From positions 3,038,001 to 3,102,000 of the forward strand of contig NZ_CP125655.1 in the NCBI RefSeq assembly GCF_030053835.1: a DNA stretch of 64,000 bases, given 5' to 3'. The position numbers and the translations under genes were made by a program. Within the stretch, counting starts at the first letter, position 1; each line of letters begins with the position of its first letter. The notes under the pieces are model-generated. The model did not search any database and was not told where the DNA came from. It saw nothing but the letters and a program-made list of their open reading frames with translations. This stretch comes from Cellulomonas sp. ES6. Its GTDB lineage: Bacteria > Actinomycetota > Actinomycetes > Actinomycetales > Cellulomonadaceae. This document shows positions 28,055-36,694 of this stretch, in pieces.

Positions 28055-29463
28055 CGGCCACCGCCCGCGCCGGCGCCGGCCCGGTCCGCGAGGCACCGCA
28101 CGGTCGCCAGCGCCGCGCCGTACTGCACGCCGACGAGCTTCTCGACCGGCAGCACCTGCACGCCGGTCACGCCCTCGGCCTCCGCGACCCACTCCCCGTA
28201 CAGCGCGCGCCCGCGGTCCAGCACCCGGCGGACGCGCGCGGTGGCGATGCCCGCGGCCACCTCGGCGTCGAGCGCGCGCAGCAGCATCCCGCCGAACCGC
28301 AGCCGGAAGCACCGCACCACGTCCTCGGTGCTGAACACCTCGGCGGCGGTGGCCGGGCGGGACGTCCCGGGCCGGGCGGCCCGCGCGATCTCCGTGCGGC
28401 CGGACACCGACATCATCGGGACGAACGCCTCGCTGGCCCGCAGGAACGGCGTGCGCACGGACAGGTCCGGCCGGGCCTCGTCGAGCAGGCCGGCGAGCGC
28501 GCCGCCCAGCTCGAGCAGCGCCTCGCCCTTCGCCCGCACGACGTCCGCGTAGTCCGCCGAGGTCGGCGTGTCGTCCTCGGCCAGCGGGTGCGACCAGTAG
28601 GGCAGCTCCGCGACCAGGCTGACCGTGCCGTACCGGGCGGCGTAGGCCGCGGAGGACTCGCCCCCGACCATCGACGCGGCGTCCAGGCCGAGGGAGTCGA
28701 GGTACTCGTACTCGTCGCGGGTCGACATCGCCCAGTACACGGCCGGGGCCATGCGCCGCAGCGAGGGCGACTCGGGCTCGCCGGTGTCGAGCGGCAGGCC
28801 CAGCGCCCGCGGCACCGCGTGCAGGGCGGGCACGACGCCGGGCACGTCCTCGCTCACGTAGTAGTAGACGCCGCCCATCTCGGCGTTGTGCAGCGACATC
28901 ATCAGCTCGGGCCGCACGTCGTCGATGAGCCGCATCAGCGCCTGCGTCTCGGGGATCACCGCGTCGAACCAGGCGTCCCGGTGCGCGAACGGGAACGACC
29001 ACTCCACCTGCTCGTCCGGGGCCGGGCGGTAGAACCGGCGCGCGTACGCGGTGCGGTCGGTCGGGTCCGCGAACCAGCCCTCGTTGAGGCGGGTGCCGTC
29101 GGGGTCGATGCACGGCACGAGGTGCCAGGTCGACGCGCTCGCCTCCCGCAGCTCCTCGTCGGCGACCAGCTCGGCGGCCAGGTGCTGCAGCGTGCGGAAC
29201 CCGATCGGCTCGTTGGGGTGCACCCCGGCGAACAGCAGCTGGGGGCGCGGCCCGTGGCCGACGGCGTACGACCACAGCGGCTCGCCGAGCCGGGAGGTCC
29301 CGATGCGCCGGCGCCGCACCAGCCCGGGGTGGTCGTCGGCCAGGGCGTCGAACCACGCGAGCAGCGCGTCGACGCCCGGGAAGTCGTGCAGGGGAGGCAC
29401 GCGGCGGACCCGCTCGAGGACGTCCTCGAGCGAGCCCGCCGCGCCGGTGGTGCGCCGGCTCAT
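28051..29463 (-). CDS. M14-family zinc carboxypeptidase-like protein
   Basis: A 470-residue M14 (carboxypeptidase A-like) peptidase. Zinc ligands are visible in VHPNEP (His82, Glu85) and LMMSLHNAE (about residue 185), and the general base Glu in LVAELPYW (about 283). There is no signal peptide, so it probably acts on imported peptides in the cytoplasm. The C-terminal 150 residues are helical and not part of the core fold. Its ATG overlaps the binding-protein stop (ATGA). Together with the serine hydrolase it suggests dedicated breakdown of an unusual peptide. Confidence 0.85.
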   Translation of the reverse strand: MSRRTTGAAGSLEDVLERVRRVPPLHDFPGVDALLAWFDALADDHPGLVRRRRIGTSRLGEPLWSYAVGHGPRPQLLFAGVHPNEPIGFRTLQHLAAELVADEELREASASTWHLVPCIDPDGTRLNEGWFADPTDRTAYARRFYRPAPDEQVEWSFPFAHRDAWFDAVIPETQALMRLIDDVRPELMMSLHNAEMGGVYYYVSEDVPGVVPALHAVPRALGLPLDTGEPESPSLRRMAPAVYWAMSTRDEYEYLDSLGLDAASMVGGESSAAYAARYGTVSLVAELPYWSHPLAEDDTPTSADYADVVRAKGEALLELGGALAGLLDEARPDLSVRTPFLRASEAFVPMMSVSGRTEIARAARPGTSRPATAAEVFSTEDVVRCFRLRFGGMLLRALDAEVAAGIATARVRRVLDRGRALYGEWVAEAEGVTGVQVLPVEKLVGVQYGAALATVRCLADRAGAGAGGGR

Positions 29464-31073
29464 GCGCCCTCGGCCAGCGTCACGGCGGCGTACGTCGGGT
29501 TGCCGACCGCCGAGGTCGGCAGGTCCGCGACGCGCTCCGACGTCACGTAGGAGTAGGTCTCGAAGAACAGCGGCGGCGCCGGGAAGTCCTCCATGATCCG
29601 CTCCTGCACCGCGGCGTAGGCGTCGGCCGCGTCCGCGGCGTCCACCTGGGCGTCGGCGGTGGCGATGAGCTCGGCGACCTCCGGCTCGTAGTACGGGATG
29701 CAGTTGGCGCAGCCGCCGCCGTCCACGTAGAACGCCCGCAGGGTGTTCTGCTGGCTGGGGTACAGCGCGCCCCAGCGGGAGAAGAACGGCCCGTCGACGT
29801 CCCCGTTCAGCCGGGTCTCGTAGAACTCGGCCCAGTCCGTGCTGGGGGTGGCGACCGACTCCACGCCGAGGTTCTGCCGGAGCTGGTTGGCGATGGCGGT
29901 GTAGAGCTCGTCCAGGCCGATGCCGCCGGGGTAGTAGATGTCGATGGTGCCGTCGAACCCGCCGGCCTCGTCGAGCAGGGCCTTGGCGGCGTCGGGGTCG
30001 TACTCGCACAGCTCGCCGCAGATGCCCTCGGGCGTGCCGGCCTCGACCGCCGGGGTCAGCGCGGTGGCGGGCGTGAAGGTGCCGCCGTAGATGACCTCGT
30101 CGATGGTCTCCCGGTCGATCGCCATGGAGATCGCCTGGCGCACCCGGACGTCGGAGTAGCGCTCGTCCCACAGCGGCAGGCCCAGGTAGGAGATGCCGGG
30201 CGCCTCGAAGGAGTACAGCCGGTCGCCGAAGTCCGCGGGCGCCTGCTGGAGGCGGGAGGCCGGGACGCCGACGACGTCGAGGTTGCCGGCCTGCACGTCG
30301 GTGTAGGCGGTCGTGGTGTCCGCGTACGGCACGAAGCTGATCCGGTCCACCGACGGCGCCGGGCCCTGGTAGTCCGCGTAGCGCTCGACCACCAGCGGCT
30401 CGTTCTCGACGTAGTCGTCCGTGAGCGCGAACGGGCCGTTGCCGACCGGGTGCCGGTTGTACGCGTCGAAGTCGTCGGCGGCGGTGGCGGGCATCGGGTA
30501 CATCGCCGTCTGGCCCTGGCTGAGCTGGAGGGGGAACTGCCCGTCGGGGCCGGTCAGCTCGACGGTGAACGTCAGGTCGTCCACCACCGTCAGGCCGGAC
30601 ATCTCGGTGGTGGTGGGCTCGCCCTCGGCGGGGTTGAGGTCGGCGTAGCCCACGACGTTCGCGAGCTGGCCGGTGTTCTCGAACGCGTTCGGGCCGTACG
30701 CCACCGCGTTCCAGGAGTCGACGTAGTCCTGGGCGGTCACCGGGGTGCCGTCGTGGAACGTCCAGCCGTCCTTGAGCGTGATGGTCCAGGTCGTCGCGTC
30801 GTCGGACTCGACCGACTCGGCGGCCAGCATCGTGAGGTCGCCGGCGTCGTCCGCCCAGGTCAGCGACGACCACACGGCCATGCTGAAGTCGTAGGCGACG
30901 GTCTGGCGGCCGGGGATGATCTGGGCCGGGTCGGTGACGCCCACGCTGATCGCGCCGCCGCCGCCGGTCGCGGTGGAGGCGTCGTCGTCGGACCCGCCGC
31001 CGCCGCTGCACGCGGCGAGGGTCAGGGAGAGCGCGAGGGCTCCGGCCAGCAGCCGGGGTCGCGTCGAGTTCAT
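29460..31073 (-). CDS. Peptide-binding lipoprotein (DppA/OppA family 5)
   Basis: A 537-residue family 5 solute-binding lipoprotein with lipobox LTLAAC (Cys22). Family signatures include the TWTITLKDGWTFHDGTPVTA stretch and VRQAISMAIDRETIDEVIY. ATG 31073 has GGAG seven nucleotides upstream. It is the first gene of a seven-gene, mostly overlapping operon (binding protein, M14 peptidase, DppB, DppC, serine hydrolase, regulator, fused ATPase). An AT-rich inverted repeat at 31154-31181 is the candidate control site. Confidence 0.93.
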   Translation of the reverse strand: MNSTRPRLLAGALALSLTLAACSGGGGSDDDASTATGGGGAISVGVTDPAQIIPGRQTVAYDFSMAVWSSLTWADDAGDLTMLAAESVESDDATTWTITLKDGWTFHDGTPVTAQDYVDSWNAVAYGPNAFENTGQLANVVGYADLNPAEGEPTTTEMSGLTVVDDLTFTVELTGPDGQFPLQLSQGQTAMYPMPATAADDFDAYNRHPVGNGPFALTDDYVENEPLVVERYADYQGPAPSVDRISFVPYADTTTAYTDVQAGNLDVVGVPASRLQQAPADFGDRLYSFEAPGISYLGLPLWDERYSDVRVRQAISMAIDRETIDEVIYGGTFTPATALTPAVEAGTPEGICGELCEYDPDAAKALLDEAGGFDGTIDIYYPGGIGLDELYTAIANQLRQNLGVESVATPSTDWAEFYETRLNGDVDGPFFSRWGALYPSQQNTLRAFYVDGGGCANCIPYYEPEVAELIATADAQVDAADAADAYAAVQERIMEDFPAPPLFFETYSYVTSERVADLPTSAVGNPTYAAVTLAEGA

Positions 31074-31153
31074 GGGGAGCCTCCACATCCGGGGGTGCCT
31101 CGGGGGTGGCTCAGTCGACCGTGGGCAGCGACGACCCGTCAATAGGGTGAGTG

Positions 31154-31181
31154 CTGAAAGTTCAGTAGGAAATGAATCTTT
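31154..31181. promoter_or_regulatory. Candidate operator upstream of the peptide operon
   Basis: This is an unusually AT-rich spot for this genome. It contains CTGAA-AG-TTCAG (31154-31165) and, overlapping it, AAAG-TTCA (31157-31164) facing TGAATCTTT (31173-31181), an inverted pair around 8 nt. MarR-type regulators bind such AT-rich palindromes. The regulator encoded in the operon is the obvious candidate, by inference. Confidence 0.5.
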
Positions 31182-31233
31182 AACACGTCCGACACGCGGG
31201 GGTGCTGCCGCCCCGGCCCGTCGCGGTGGTTGC

Positions 31234-31992
31234 ATGGGGCACGTGATCCACACCGAGGACTACGTGCTCACCGACGAGGCGCGCGTGCGGGACCTCGTGC
31301 GGGAGCACGGCTGGGCGACGCTCGTGTCGGCGACCGCCGACGGGCCGGTCGCGTCGCACGTGCCGATCCTGCTGGAGGAGGGGGCTCCGGGGGAAGACCC
31401 GGCCGCGCGGCCGGGCGCCGCGGCCGGACCGGACGGCCCCGCCGACCCGCGCCGGCCCGGGCGGCACGCGCGCGCCCTGCCGGACCGGTTCACCGTCCCC
31501 GCGGCTCCCCTGAGCGTGCTGAGCCACCTCGGCCGGCCGGACGAGCTGCTGCACGACGTCGACGGCACCCGGGAGCACCTGCTCGTGGTCGAGGGGCCGT
31601 ACGGCTACGTCTCGCCGGGCTGGTACGGCTACGCGCCCGCCGTGCCGACCTGGAACTACGTGGCCGTGCACCTGTACGGGACGCTCGAGCTGCTCGGCCC
31701 CGAGGAGTCGTACGCCGTCATGGGCGCGACCGTCGACCGGTACGAGGCCCCGATGCCCGACCCGGTCCGGATGCCCGACGTCGAGGGCTACGCCCGCCGC
31801 ATCGCGCCCGGCGCCGTGGGGTTCCGGATGCGCGTCACGCGCTGGCAGGGCAAGGCCAAACTCAGCCAGGACAAGCCCCGCGAGGTCGCCGAGCGCGTCG
31901 CCACCGCCCTCGAGGACGACCCGCACTACGCCAACCCGGGGCTCGCCGCGGCGATGCGTGCCGAGCTCGCCCGCCGACCCGACCAGGGTTGA
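31234..31992 (+). CDS. PaiB-type FMN-binding protein
   Basis: A 252-residue member of the PaiB/FMN-binding split-barrel family, originally described in Bacillus as a negative regulator of protease synthesis and sporulation. Core segments are VLTDEARVRDLVREHGWATL, EGPYGYVSPGWYG and PTWNYVAVHLYGTLE. About 40 extra Gly/Pro/Ala/Arg residues (about 52-90) interrupt the usual L-D-x-x-x-x-x-L-x-G-H region, so the second strand pair looks expanded. The ATG at 31234 is used; GTG 31243 is an alternative. An amidohydrolase gene follows 40 nt later. Confidence 0.8.
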   Translation: MGHVIHTEDYVLTDEARVRDLVREHGWATLVSATADGPVASHVPILLEEGAPGEDPAARPGAAAGPDGPADPRRPGRHARALPDRFTVPAAPLSVLSHLGRPDELLHDVDGTREHLLVVEGPYGYVSPGWYGYAPAVPTWNYVAVHLYGTLELLGPEESYAVMGATVDRYEAPMPDPVRMPDVEGYARRIAPGAVGFRMRVTRWQGKAKLSQDKPREVAERVATALEDDPHYANPGLAAAMRAELARRPDQG

Positions 31993-32032
31993 CGCCCCGC
32001 GGGCGCCCGCCCGCCGCACCGAACGGAGTCCC

Positions 32033-33514
32033 ATGTCCCGACCGCTCGTCCTCACCCGCGCGCGCCTGCTGGGCGCCGCCCGCACCGTCGACGTGCTGCT
32101 GCGCGACGGGCGGGTGCACGCCGTGGGGCCGGACCTCGCCCGCACGGCCGGAGCCGGCGTCGAGCAGGTCGACCTGGACGGGCGCACCGTCGTCCCGGGG
32201 CTCTGGGACCAGCACACCCACCTGACGCAGTGGGCGCTCGCGCGCCAGCGGCTCGACGTCTCGGGCGCCACGTCGGCGGCGCACGCGGTCCGCCTGGTCA
32301 CCGAGCGCCTCGCCGCGACCGTCATGCTGCCCGGCACCGCGCTGGTGGGCTACGGGTTCCGCGACGGGCTGTGGCCGGACGAGCCGACGTCCGCGCTGCT
32401 CGACGCCGCCGTGGGGGAGACGCCCGTCGTCCTGGTGTCGGCCGACCTGCACTGCGCGTGGTTCAGCACGGCCGGGCTGCGGTACGCGGGCGTGCCGGCG
32501 CACCCCACGGGCCTGCTGCGCGAGACGGAGTGGCTGCCGCTGACCGCCGTCGTCGACCAGGTGCCCGACGAGGTGGCGGACGCCTGGGTCGCGGACGCGG
32601 CGCGCGCGGCCGCCCGGCGGGGCGTGGTCGGGGTGGTCGACTACGAGATCACCGAGAACCTCGGCCCGTGGCGGCGGCGCACGGCGGCGGGGTTCGACTC
32701 CCTGCGCGTCCGCGCCGGCGTCTGGGAGCCGTTCCTCGACCGGGTGCTCGCCGAGGAGCTGCGCACGGGCGACGTCGTCGTCGGCACCGGCGGCCTGCTG
32801 CAGCAGGGGCCGCTCAAGGTCGTCACCGACGGCTCGCTCAACACCCGCACCGCCTACTGCCACGACCCGTACCCCGGCCTGAGCGGCCCGGACGCCCACG
32901 GGGTGCTGTCCGTGCCGCCCGAGCACCTCGTGCCGCTCATGACGCACGCCCACCGCAAGGGCCTCACGTGCGCGATCCACGCGATCGGGGACCACGCCAA
33001 CACGCTCGCCCTCGACGCGTTCGAGGCGTCCGGCGCGCGCGGCTCGGTGGAGCACGCCCAGCTGCTCGTCGACGCGGACGTCGCCCGGTTCGCGGCGCTC
33101 GACGTCGTCGCCTCCGTGCAGCCCGAGCACGCCGTGGACGACCGGGACGTCGCCGACCGCCACTGGGCGGGCCGCACGCACCGCGCGTTCCCGTTCGCCA
33201 CCCTGGCCGCCGCGGGGGTGCGGCTCGCGCTCGGCTCGGACGCGCCCGTCGCGCCGCTCGACCCGTGGATCGCCGTGGCGGCCGCGGTGGAGCGCACCCG
33301 CGACGGACGCGAGCCCTGGCACCCGGAGCAGCGGCTCGACCTGCTGACGGCCCTGCGCGCCTCCACCGACGGGCAGCCGCTGACGCTCGCCGTCGGGGCG
33401 CCCGCCGACCTGGCGGTGCTCGACGCCGACCCGCTGTCGGCGTCGACCGCGCTGCGGGAGCTGCCGGTCGCCGGGACGCTGCTCGCGGGGCGCTGGACGC
33501 ACCGGGAGCTGTGA
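32033..33514 (+). CDS. YtcJ-like metal-dependent amidohydrolase
   Basis: A 493-residue amidohydrolase of family 3. The first metal site is WDQHTHL. Later ligands lie in AIHAIGDHAN and LGSDAPVAP, and the N- and C-terminal beta-sandwich parts are complete (GRTVVPGLWD; GAPADLAVLDADPL). Members hydrolyse amides or cyclic amides in the cytoplasm, but individual substrates are mostly unknown. GGAG stands six nucleotides before ATG 32033. It probably shares a transcript with the PaiB-like gene and is convergent with the isochorismatase gene 7 nt away. Confidence 0.86.
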   Translation: MSRPLVLTRARLLGAARTVDVLLRDGRVHAVGPDLARTAGAGVEQVDLDGRTVVPGLWDQHTHLTQWALARQRLDVSGATSAAHAVRLVTERLAATVMLPGTALVGYGFRDGLWPDEPTSALLDAAVGETPVVLVSADLHCAWFSTAGLRYAGVPAHPTGLLRETEWLPLTAVVDQVPDEVADAWVADAARAAARRGVVGVVDYEITENLGPWRRRTAAGFDSLRVRAGVWEPFLDRVLAEELRTGDVVVGTGGLLQQGPLKVVTDGSLNTRTAYCHDPYPGLSGPDAHGVLSVPPEHLVPLMTHAHRKGLTCAIHAIGDHANTLALDAFEASGARGSVEHAQLLVDADVARFAALDVVASVQPEHAVDDRDVADRHWAGRTHRAFPFATLAAAGVRLALGSDAPVAPLDPWIAVAAAVERTRDGREPWHPEQRLDLLTALRASTDGQPLTLAVGAPADLAVLDADPLSASTALRELPVAGTLLAGRWTHREL

Positions 33515-33521
33515 GGGCGGG

Positions 33522-34100
33522 TCAGGCCGCCGGGCGCTCCGCCGCCGCGAGCACGTCCGCCGTCGCGACCACGCGCGCGAACCCGCCGCCGTGCAGGTTC
33601 GTGGCGGTCGCGCGGGCGAGGTCCTCGGCGCGGACCACCGTCCCGTCCGGCCCCGCCAGGTCGAAGGTGTGCGTGGCGTCGACCGGCAGCACGACGTCGT
33701 ACCCGAGGTTGCCGGCCATCCGCGCGGTCGTCTCGACGCACATGTTGGTCTGGATCCCGCAGAGCACGAGCTGCCGCACGCCCGCGGCACCCAGCCAGGC
33801 GTGCAGGTCGGGCGTGCCGTAGAACGCGGAGTTCACCGTCTTGCGCACCAGCAGCGCCGGCTCCACCCCCGCGACCACCGGCTTCAGCGCGTGCCCGGGC
33901 GCGTCCGCCGCCAGCGGCCTGCCCGGCGCCGACACGTGCTGCACGACCACGACCGGGCGACCCGTGCGCCGCCAGGCGGCGAGCAGCGCGCCGATGTTCC
34001 CCTCGGCGTCCGGGTTGTCGCGGCGGCCCCAGAACCCGGCGTCGTCGAAGCCCTGCTGCACGTCGATGACGAGGAGGGCGGCGTCCGTGGCGATGTCCAT
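33522..34100 (-). CDS. Isochorismatase-family cysteine hydrolase
   Basis: A 192-residue cysteine hydrolase. The catalytic triad is visible as Asp13 (LLVIDVQQGF), Lys87 (VRKTVNSAF) and Cys121 (GIQTNMCVETT), with the cis-peptide loop just before the Cys. The family includes nicotinamidases and other amide hydrolases, so the substrate is open. A CACGAT hexamer 6 nt upstream of ATG 34100 fits a leaderless start. Confidence 0.88.
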   Translation of the reverse strand: MDIATDAALLVIDVQQGFDDAGFWGRRDNPDAEGNIGALLAAWRRTGRPVVVVQHVSAPGRPLAADAPGHALKPVVAGVEPALLVRKTVNSAFYGTPDLHAWLGAAGVRQLVLCGIQTNMCVETTARMAGNLGYDVVLPVDATHTFDLAGPDGTVVRAEDLARATATNLHGGGFARVVATADVLAAAERPAA

Positions 34101-34235
34101 GCCGTCATCGTGGCGCGTCGACCCGGGCCCCCGGGAGGGCCTCCTCCGCCGTCCTGCGTCGATCTCCTGCCGACGGGTGGCAGCACCCAGGCGGCCCGGT
34201 GCGCCGTCCGGGACCCCGACGTAGCGTCGAGGGCG

Positions 34236-34673
34236 ATGCCTCCCCGCCACCCCGTCTGCCAGGCCCGCGGCGTCGCCGCGCGCACCGCCCTCGGGCTCCA
34301 CCCGCGCGACGGCCGGCCGGTCGCGTGCTGGGTGGTGCACCCCGCCGACGACGACCCCGCCGCGCGCGCCCCGGTGACGCGGCTCGTCGCGGCGCTCGGC
34401 CTCGGCACCCCCGACGACCCGCGCCTGGCGCAGGTCGACGGGCACCGGGCGTCGCTCACCGCGGCCGGCGGCTGGGCCACCCTGTGGGTCGGGGACGGCG
34501 ACGAGCTGGTGGCCGAGCACGACGACGACTGGCGCGACGCGCTGCTCGACCGGGGCTGGGCCGTCGTGGTGGTCGGCTACTCGCCGGAGCTGGGCGACGG
34601 TCGCACCAGCACCGTCTGGGAGTACCTCACCGGCGGGGCCGAGGCGCACGTGGGCGTGGTGCGGGCGGCCTGA
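34236..34673 (+). CDS. Conserved-looking hypothetical protein
   Basis: A 145-residue soluble protein that I do not recognise. It has an alpha/beta composition, with segments [30 protein letters not shown] and [20 protein letters not shown], and no membrane segment, Cys cluster or signal peptide. A TAGCGT hexamer lies 8 nt before ATG 34236. It is divergent from the isochorismatase gene and ends 125 nt before purS. Codon use matches its neighbours, so it looks like a normal resident gene. Confidence 0.6.
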   Translation: MPPRHPVCQARGVAARTALGLHPRDGRPVACWVVHPADDDPAARAPVTRLVAALGLGTPDDPRLAQVDGHRASLTAAGGWATLWVGDGDELVAEHDDDWRDALLDRGWAVVVVGYSPELGDGRTSTVWEYLTGGAEAHVGVVRAA

Positions 34674-34798
34674 CCGCCGGGCGCCGCCGCCGCGTGCGGG
34701 ACGGACCGCGCCCGCCTGCCGACCGCGCGGATCGGAGCGCCCCCGGCGGTCGGTAGGCTGGGCTCCACCCCCACCGCCGCGAACCAGGGAGCTCACCC

Positions 34799-35086
34799 GT
34801 GGGACGAGTCGTCGTCGATGTGATGCCCAAGCCGGAGATCCTCGACCCGCAGGGCAAGGCCGTCGCCGGGGCGCTGCCGCGGCTCGGGTTCGGCCAGTTC
34901 ACCTCCGTCCGGCAGGGCAAGCGCTTCGAGCTCGAGGTCGACGGCCCCGTCACCCCCGAGGTGCTCGCGGCTGCGGCCGCCGCCGCCGAGCAGGTGCTGT
35001 CCAACCCGGTGATCGAGGACGTCGTGCGGGTCGCCGACTCCGAGGCCGACGCCGCCGCGACCGTCGCCTCGGAGGGTCTGGCCTGA
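34799..35086 (+). CDS. purS: Phosphoribosylformylglycinamidine synthase subunit PurS
   Basis: A 95-residue PurS, the small structural subunit that bridges PurQ and PurL in the three-part FGAM synthase. [14 protein letters not shown] and [13 protein letters not shown] are the family core. The C-terminus extends about 12 residues beyond the usual 80-85. GTG 34799 has AGGGAG eight nucleotides upstream. A TAGGCT hexamer at 34754-34759 is the likely -10 of the purSQ transcript. Its stop shares one base with the purQ start (TGATG). Confidence 0.95.
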   Translation: MGRVVVDVMPKPEILDPQGKAVAGALPRLGFGQFTSVRQGKRFELEVDGPVTPEVLAAAAAAAEQVLSNPVIEDVVRVADSEADAAATVASEGLA

Positions 35087-35781
35087 TGACCCGCATCGGC
35101 GTCGTCACCTTCCCGGGGACGCTCGACGACCGGGACGCCGCGCGGGCCGTGCGGCTCGCGGGCGCCGAGCCGGTCGCGCTCTGGCACGCGGACGCCGACC
35201 TGCACGGCGTCGACGCCGTCGTGCTGCCCGGCGGGTTCTCCTACGGCGACTACCTGCGCGCCGGAGCCATCAGCCGCTTCGCGCCCGTCATGGGCGAGGT
35301 CGTCGAGGCCGCCGGCAAGGGCATGCCCGTGCTCGGCATCTGCAACGGGTTCCAGGTCCTCACCGAGGCGCACCTGCTGCCCGGCTCGATGATCAAGAAC
35401 GACCACCTGCACTTCGTCTGCCGCGAGCAGGTGCTGTCGGTGCAGTCCACGGACACGGCCTGGACGCGCGAGTACCGCCAGGGCGAGCGCATCACGATCC
35501 CGCTGAAGAACCAGGACGGCCAGTACGTCGCCGACGAGCGCACGCTCGACGAGCTCGAGGGCGAGGGACGCGTGGTCTTCCGCTACGAGGACCACAACCC
35601 CAACGGGTCGCGCCGCGGCATCGCCGGCATCAGCAACGCCCGCGGCAACGTCGTCGGTCTCATGCCGCACCCCGAGCACGCGGTCGAGGCGGGCTTCGGG
35701 CCGGACGGCGCGCGCGGCCCCCGCAGCGGCACGGACGGGCTGCGGTTCTTCACCTCGGTGATGCGGGCGCTCGTCTCCTGA
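35086..35781 (+). CDS. purQ: Phosphoribosylformylglycinamidine synthase subunit PurQ
   Basis: A 231-residue class I glutamine amidotransferase that supplies ammonia to PurL. The nucleophile is Cys86 in GICNGFQ, and the catalytic His/Glu lie in [25 protein letters not shown] forms the oxyanion strand. It overlaps purS by one base, giving coupled translation. purL lies 20 kb downstream on the same strand instead of directly behind it. Confidence 0.96.
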   Translation: MTRIGVVTFPGTLDDRDAARAVRLAGAEPVALWHADADLHGVDAVVLPGGFSYGDYLRAGAISRFAPVMGEVVEAAGKGMPVLGICNGFQVLTEAHLLPGSMIKNDHLHFVCREQVLSVQSTDTAWTREYRQGERITIPLKNQDGQYVADERTLDELEGEGRVVFRYEDHNPNGSRRGIAGISNARGNVVGLMPHPEHAVEAGFGPDGARGPRSGTDGLRFFTSVMRALVS

Positions 35782-35844
35782 CGGCCGCCGTTCACCGGCG
35801 CCCGCCATGTGGACGCGCCGTGGTCCCGCCCCGCGGGGCCGGGC

Positions 35845-35850
35845 TACGGT
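35845..35850 (+). promoter_or_regulatory. -10 hexamer TACGGT of the Cys leader ORF
   Basis: TACGGT lies 6 nt before the GTG at 35857, the same leaderless spacing as several protein genes in the window. It supports transcription and translation of the nine-codon leader. Confidence 0.6.
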
Positions 35851-35856
35851 GCGTGC

Positions 35857-35886
35857 GTGTTCCTGAGCCGGGTGTGTTGTCGCTGA
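35857..35886 (+). CDS. Cysteine leader peptide, nine residues (putative attenuator)
   Basis: The short ORF reads VFLSRVCCR and stops. It is leaderless (TACGGT, 6 nt, GTG). Two consecutive Cys codons, written with the TGT codon that is uncommon in this GC-rich DNA, stand two codons before the stop. Leaderless short ORFs with runs of Cys are known in mycobacteria as cysteine-responsive attenuators of sulfur genes. The downstream mRNA can fold a hairpin (GACGA 35890-35894 with TCGTC 35922-35926, enclosing GGCC-GGAC-GGCC). It precedes the luciferase-like gene at 35960 by 73 nt. A second Cys-Cys-Cys-Arg-Arg leader lies at 54690-54767. Confidence 0.65.
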   Translation: MFLSRVCCR

Positions 35887-35959
35887 GCTGACGACCCCGC
35901 GCGCCCGCGGCCGGACGGCCCTCGTCGCGCACCCCGCCTCACCCCTCGAGGACACCCCC

Positions 35960-36631
35960 ATGGCTCAGCCCGTGCTGCACCGCGCGCCCGCGGTCGCCAC
36001 CCGTCTTCCCGGCGCCGCCACCGCTCCCGGCCGCCACCACGTCGCCCTTCCCGCCGGGTTCCCGGCCCTGGAGCCCCGTCGCGTCGACGGGGCCGAGCCG
36101 GTCGCCGCCGTGCCGTCCGTGCCCGCCGCGCCCGTCCGGTCCGCGGCTCCGGCCGCCGCCGGCCCCGACATCCACGTCGGCAGCCCCGACTACGGCGTCC
36201 GCACCGTCGAGTTCCGCCCCGGCTCCGAGACCGCGATCGCGCTCGCCGCCGCCCGCGCCGACGTCATCCGGCTCGAGTTCTCCGTGGCCGTGCCGACGGT
36301 GGGGGCGCTCGCCCGGGTGGTCGCGCTCGTCGAGGAGGCCGTGGCCGACGCCGGCCGCGACCGCGCCGAGGTGCGGGTGGTGCTGGACCTCGAGGTCGTG
36401 CTCGCGTCGGACGAGCGCACCGCCCGCCGCAAGCGCTCGCACCTCGAGTACCTCGACGCCCTCTCCGGCCTGGGCTGGTCGCCCGCCGCGACCCGGGTCG
36501 TCACCACGCCGGCCCTGCTGGCCGCCGAGGTGCGCGAGCTCGCGCGCCGCGCCGGTGTCGACGGCGTGGTCCTGCTCCCGCTCGCGGGCGGCCCGGCGGC
36601 CGAGGACGAGCTCCGCGCCCTCGTCGCCTGA
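35960..36631 (+). CDS. Luciferase-like monooxygenase C-terminal-half protein
   Basis: A 223-residue protein. A Pro/Ala-rich N-terminal stretch of about 65 residues is followed by segments resembling the C-terminal half of flavin-dependent luciferase-like monooxygenases: ETAIALAAARADVIRLEF, ALVEEAVADAGRDRAEVRVV, LASDERTARRKRSHLEYLD and ELARRAGVDGVVLLPL. The N-terminal half of the barrel, with most flavin contacts, is missing, so it is either a shortened specialised form or a remnant. Relatives often oxidise sulfonates or thioethers, in keeping with the Cys leader upstream and the sulfur genes downstream. Family assignment is moderate and the function is not shown. Confidence 0.55.
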   Translation: MAQPVLHRAPAVATRLPGAATAPGRHHVALPAGFPALEPRRVDGAEPVAAVPSVPAAPVRSAAPAAAGPDIHVGSPDYGVRTVEFRPGSETAIALAAARADVIRLEFSVAVPTVGALARVVALVEEAVADAGRDRAEVRVVLDLEVVLASDERTARRKRSHLEYLDALSGLGWSPAATRVVTTPALLAAEVRELARRAGVDGVVLLPLAGGPAAEDELRALVA

Positions 36632-36694
36632 CCCTGCCCTCACCCGCCCCGGCACCCGCGCCTCCCCGCCCCCTCGCCCCCTCCCTCTTCCGCC

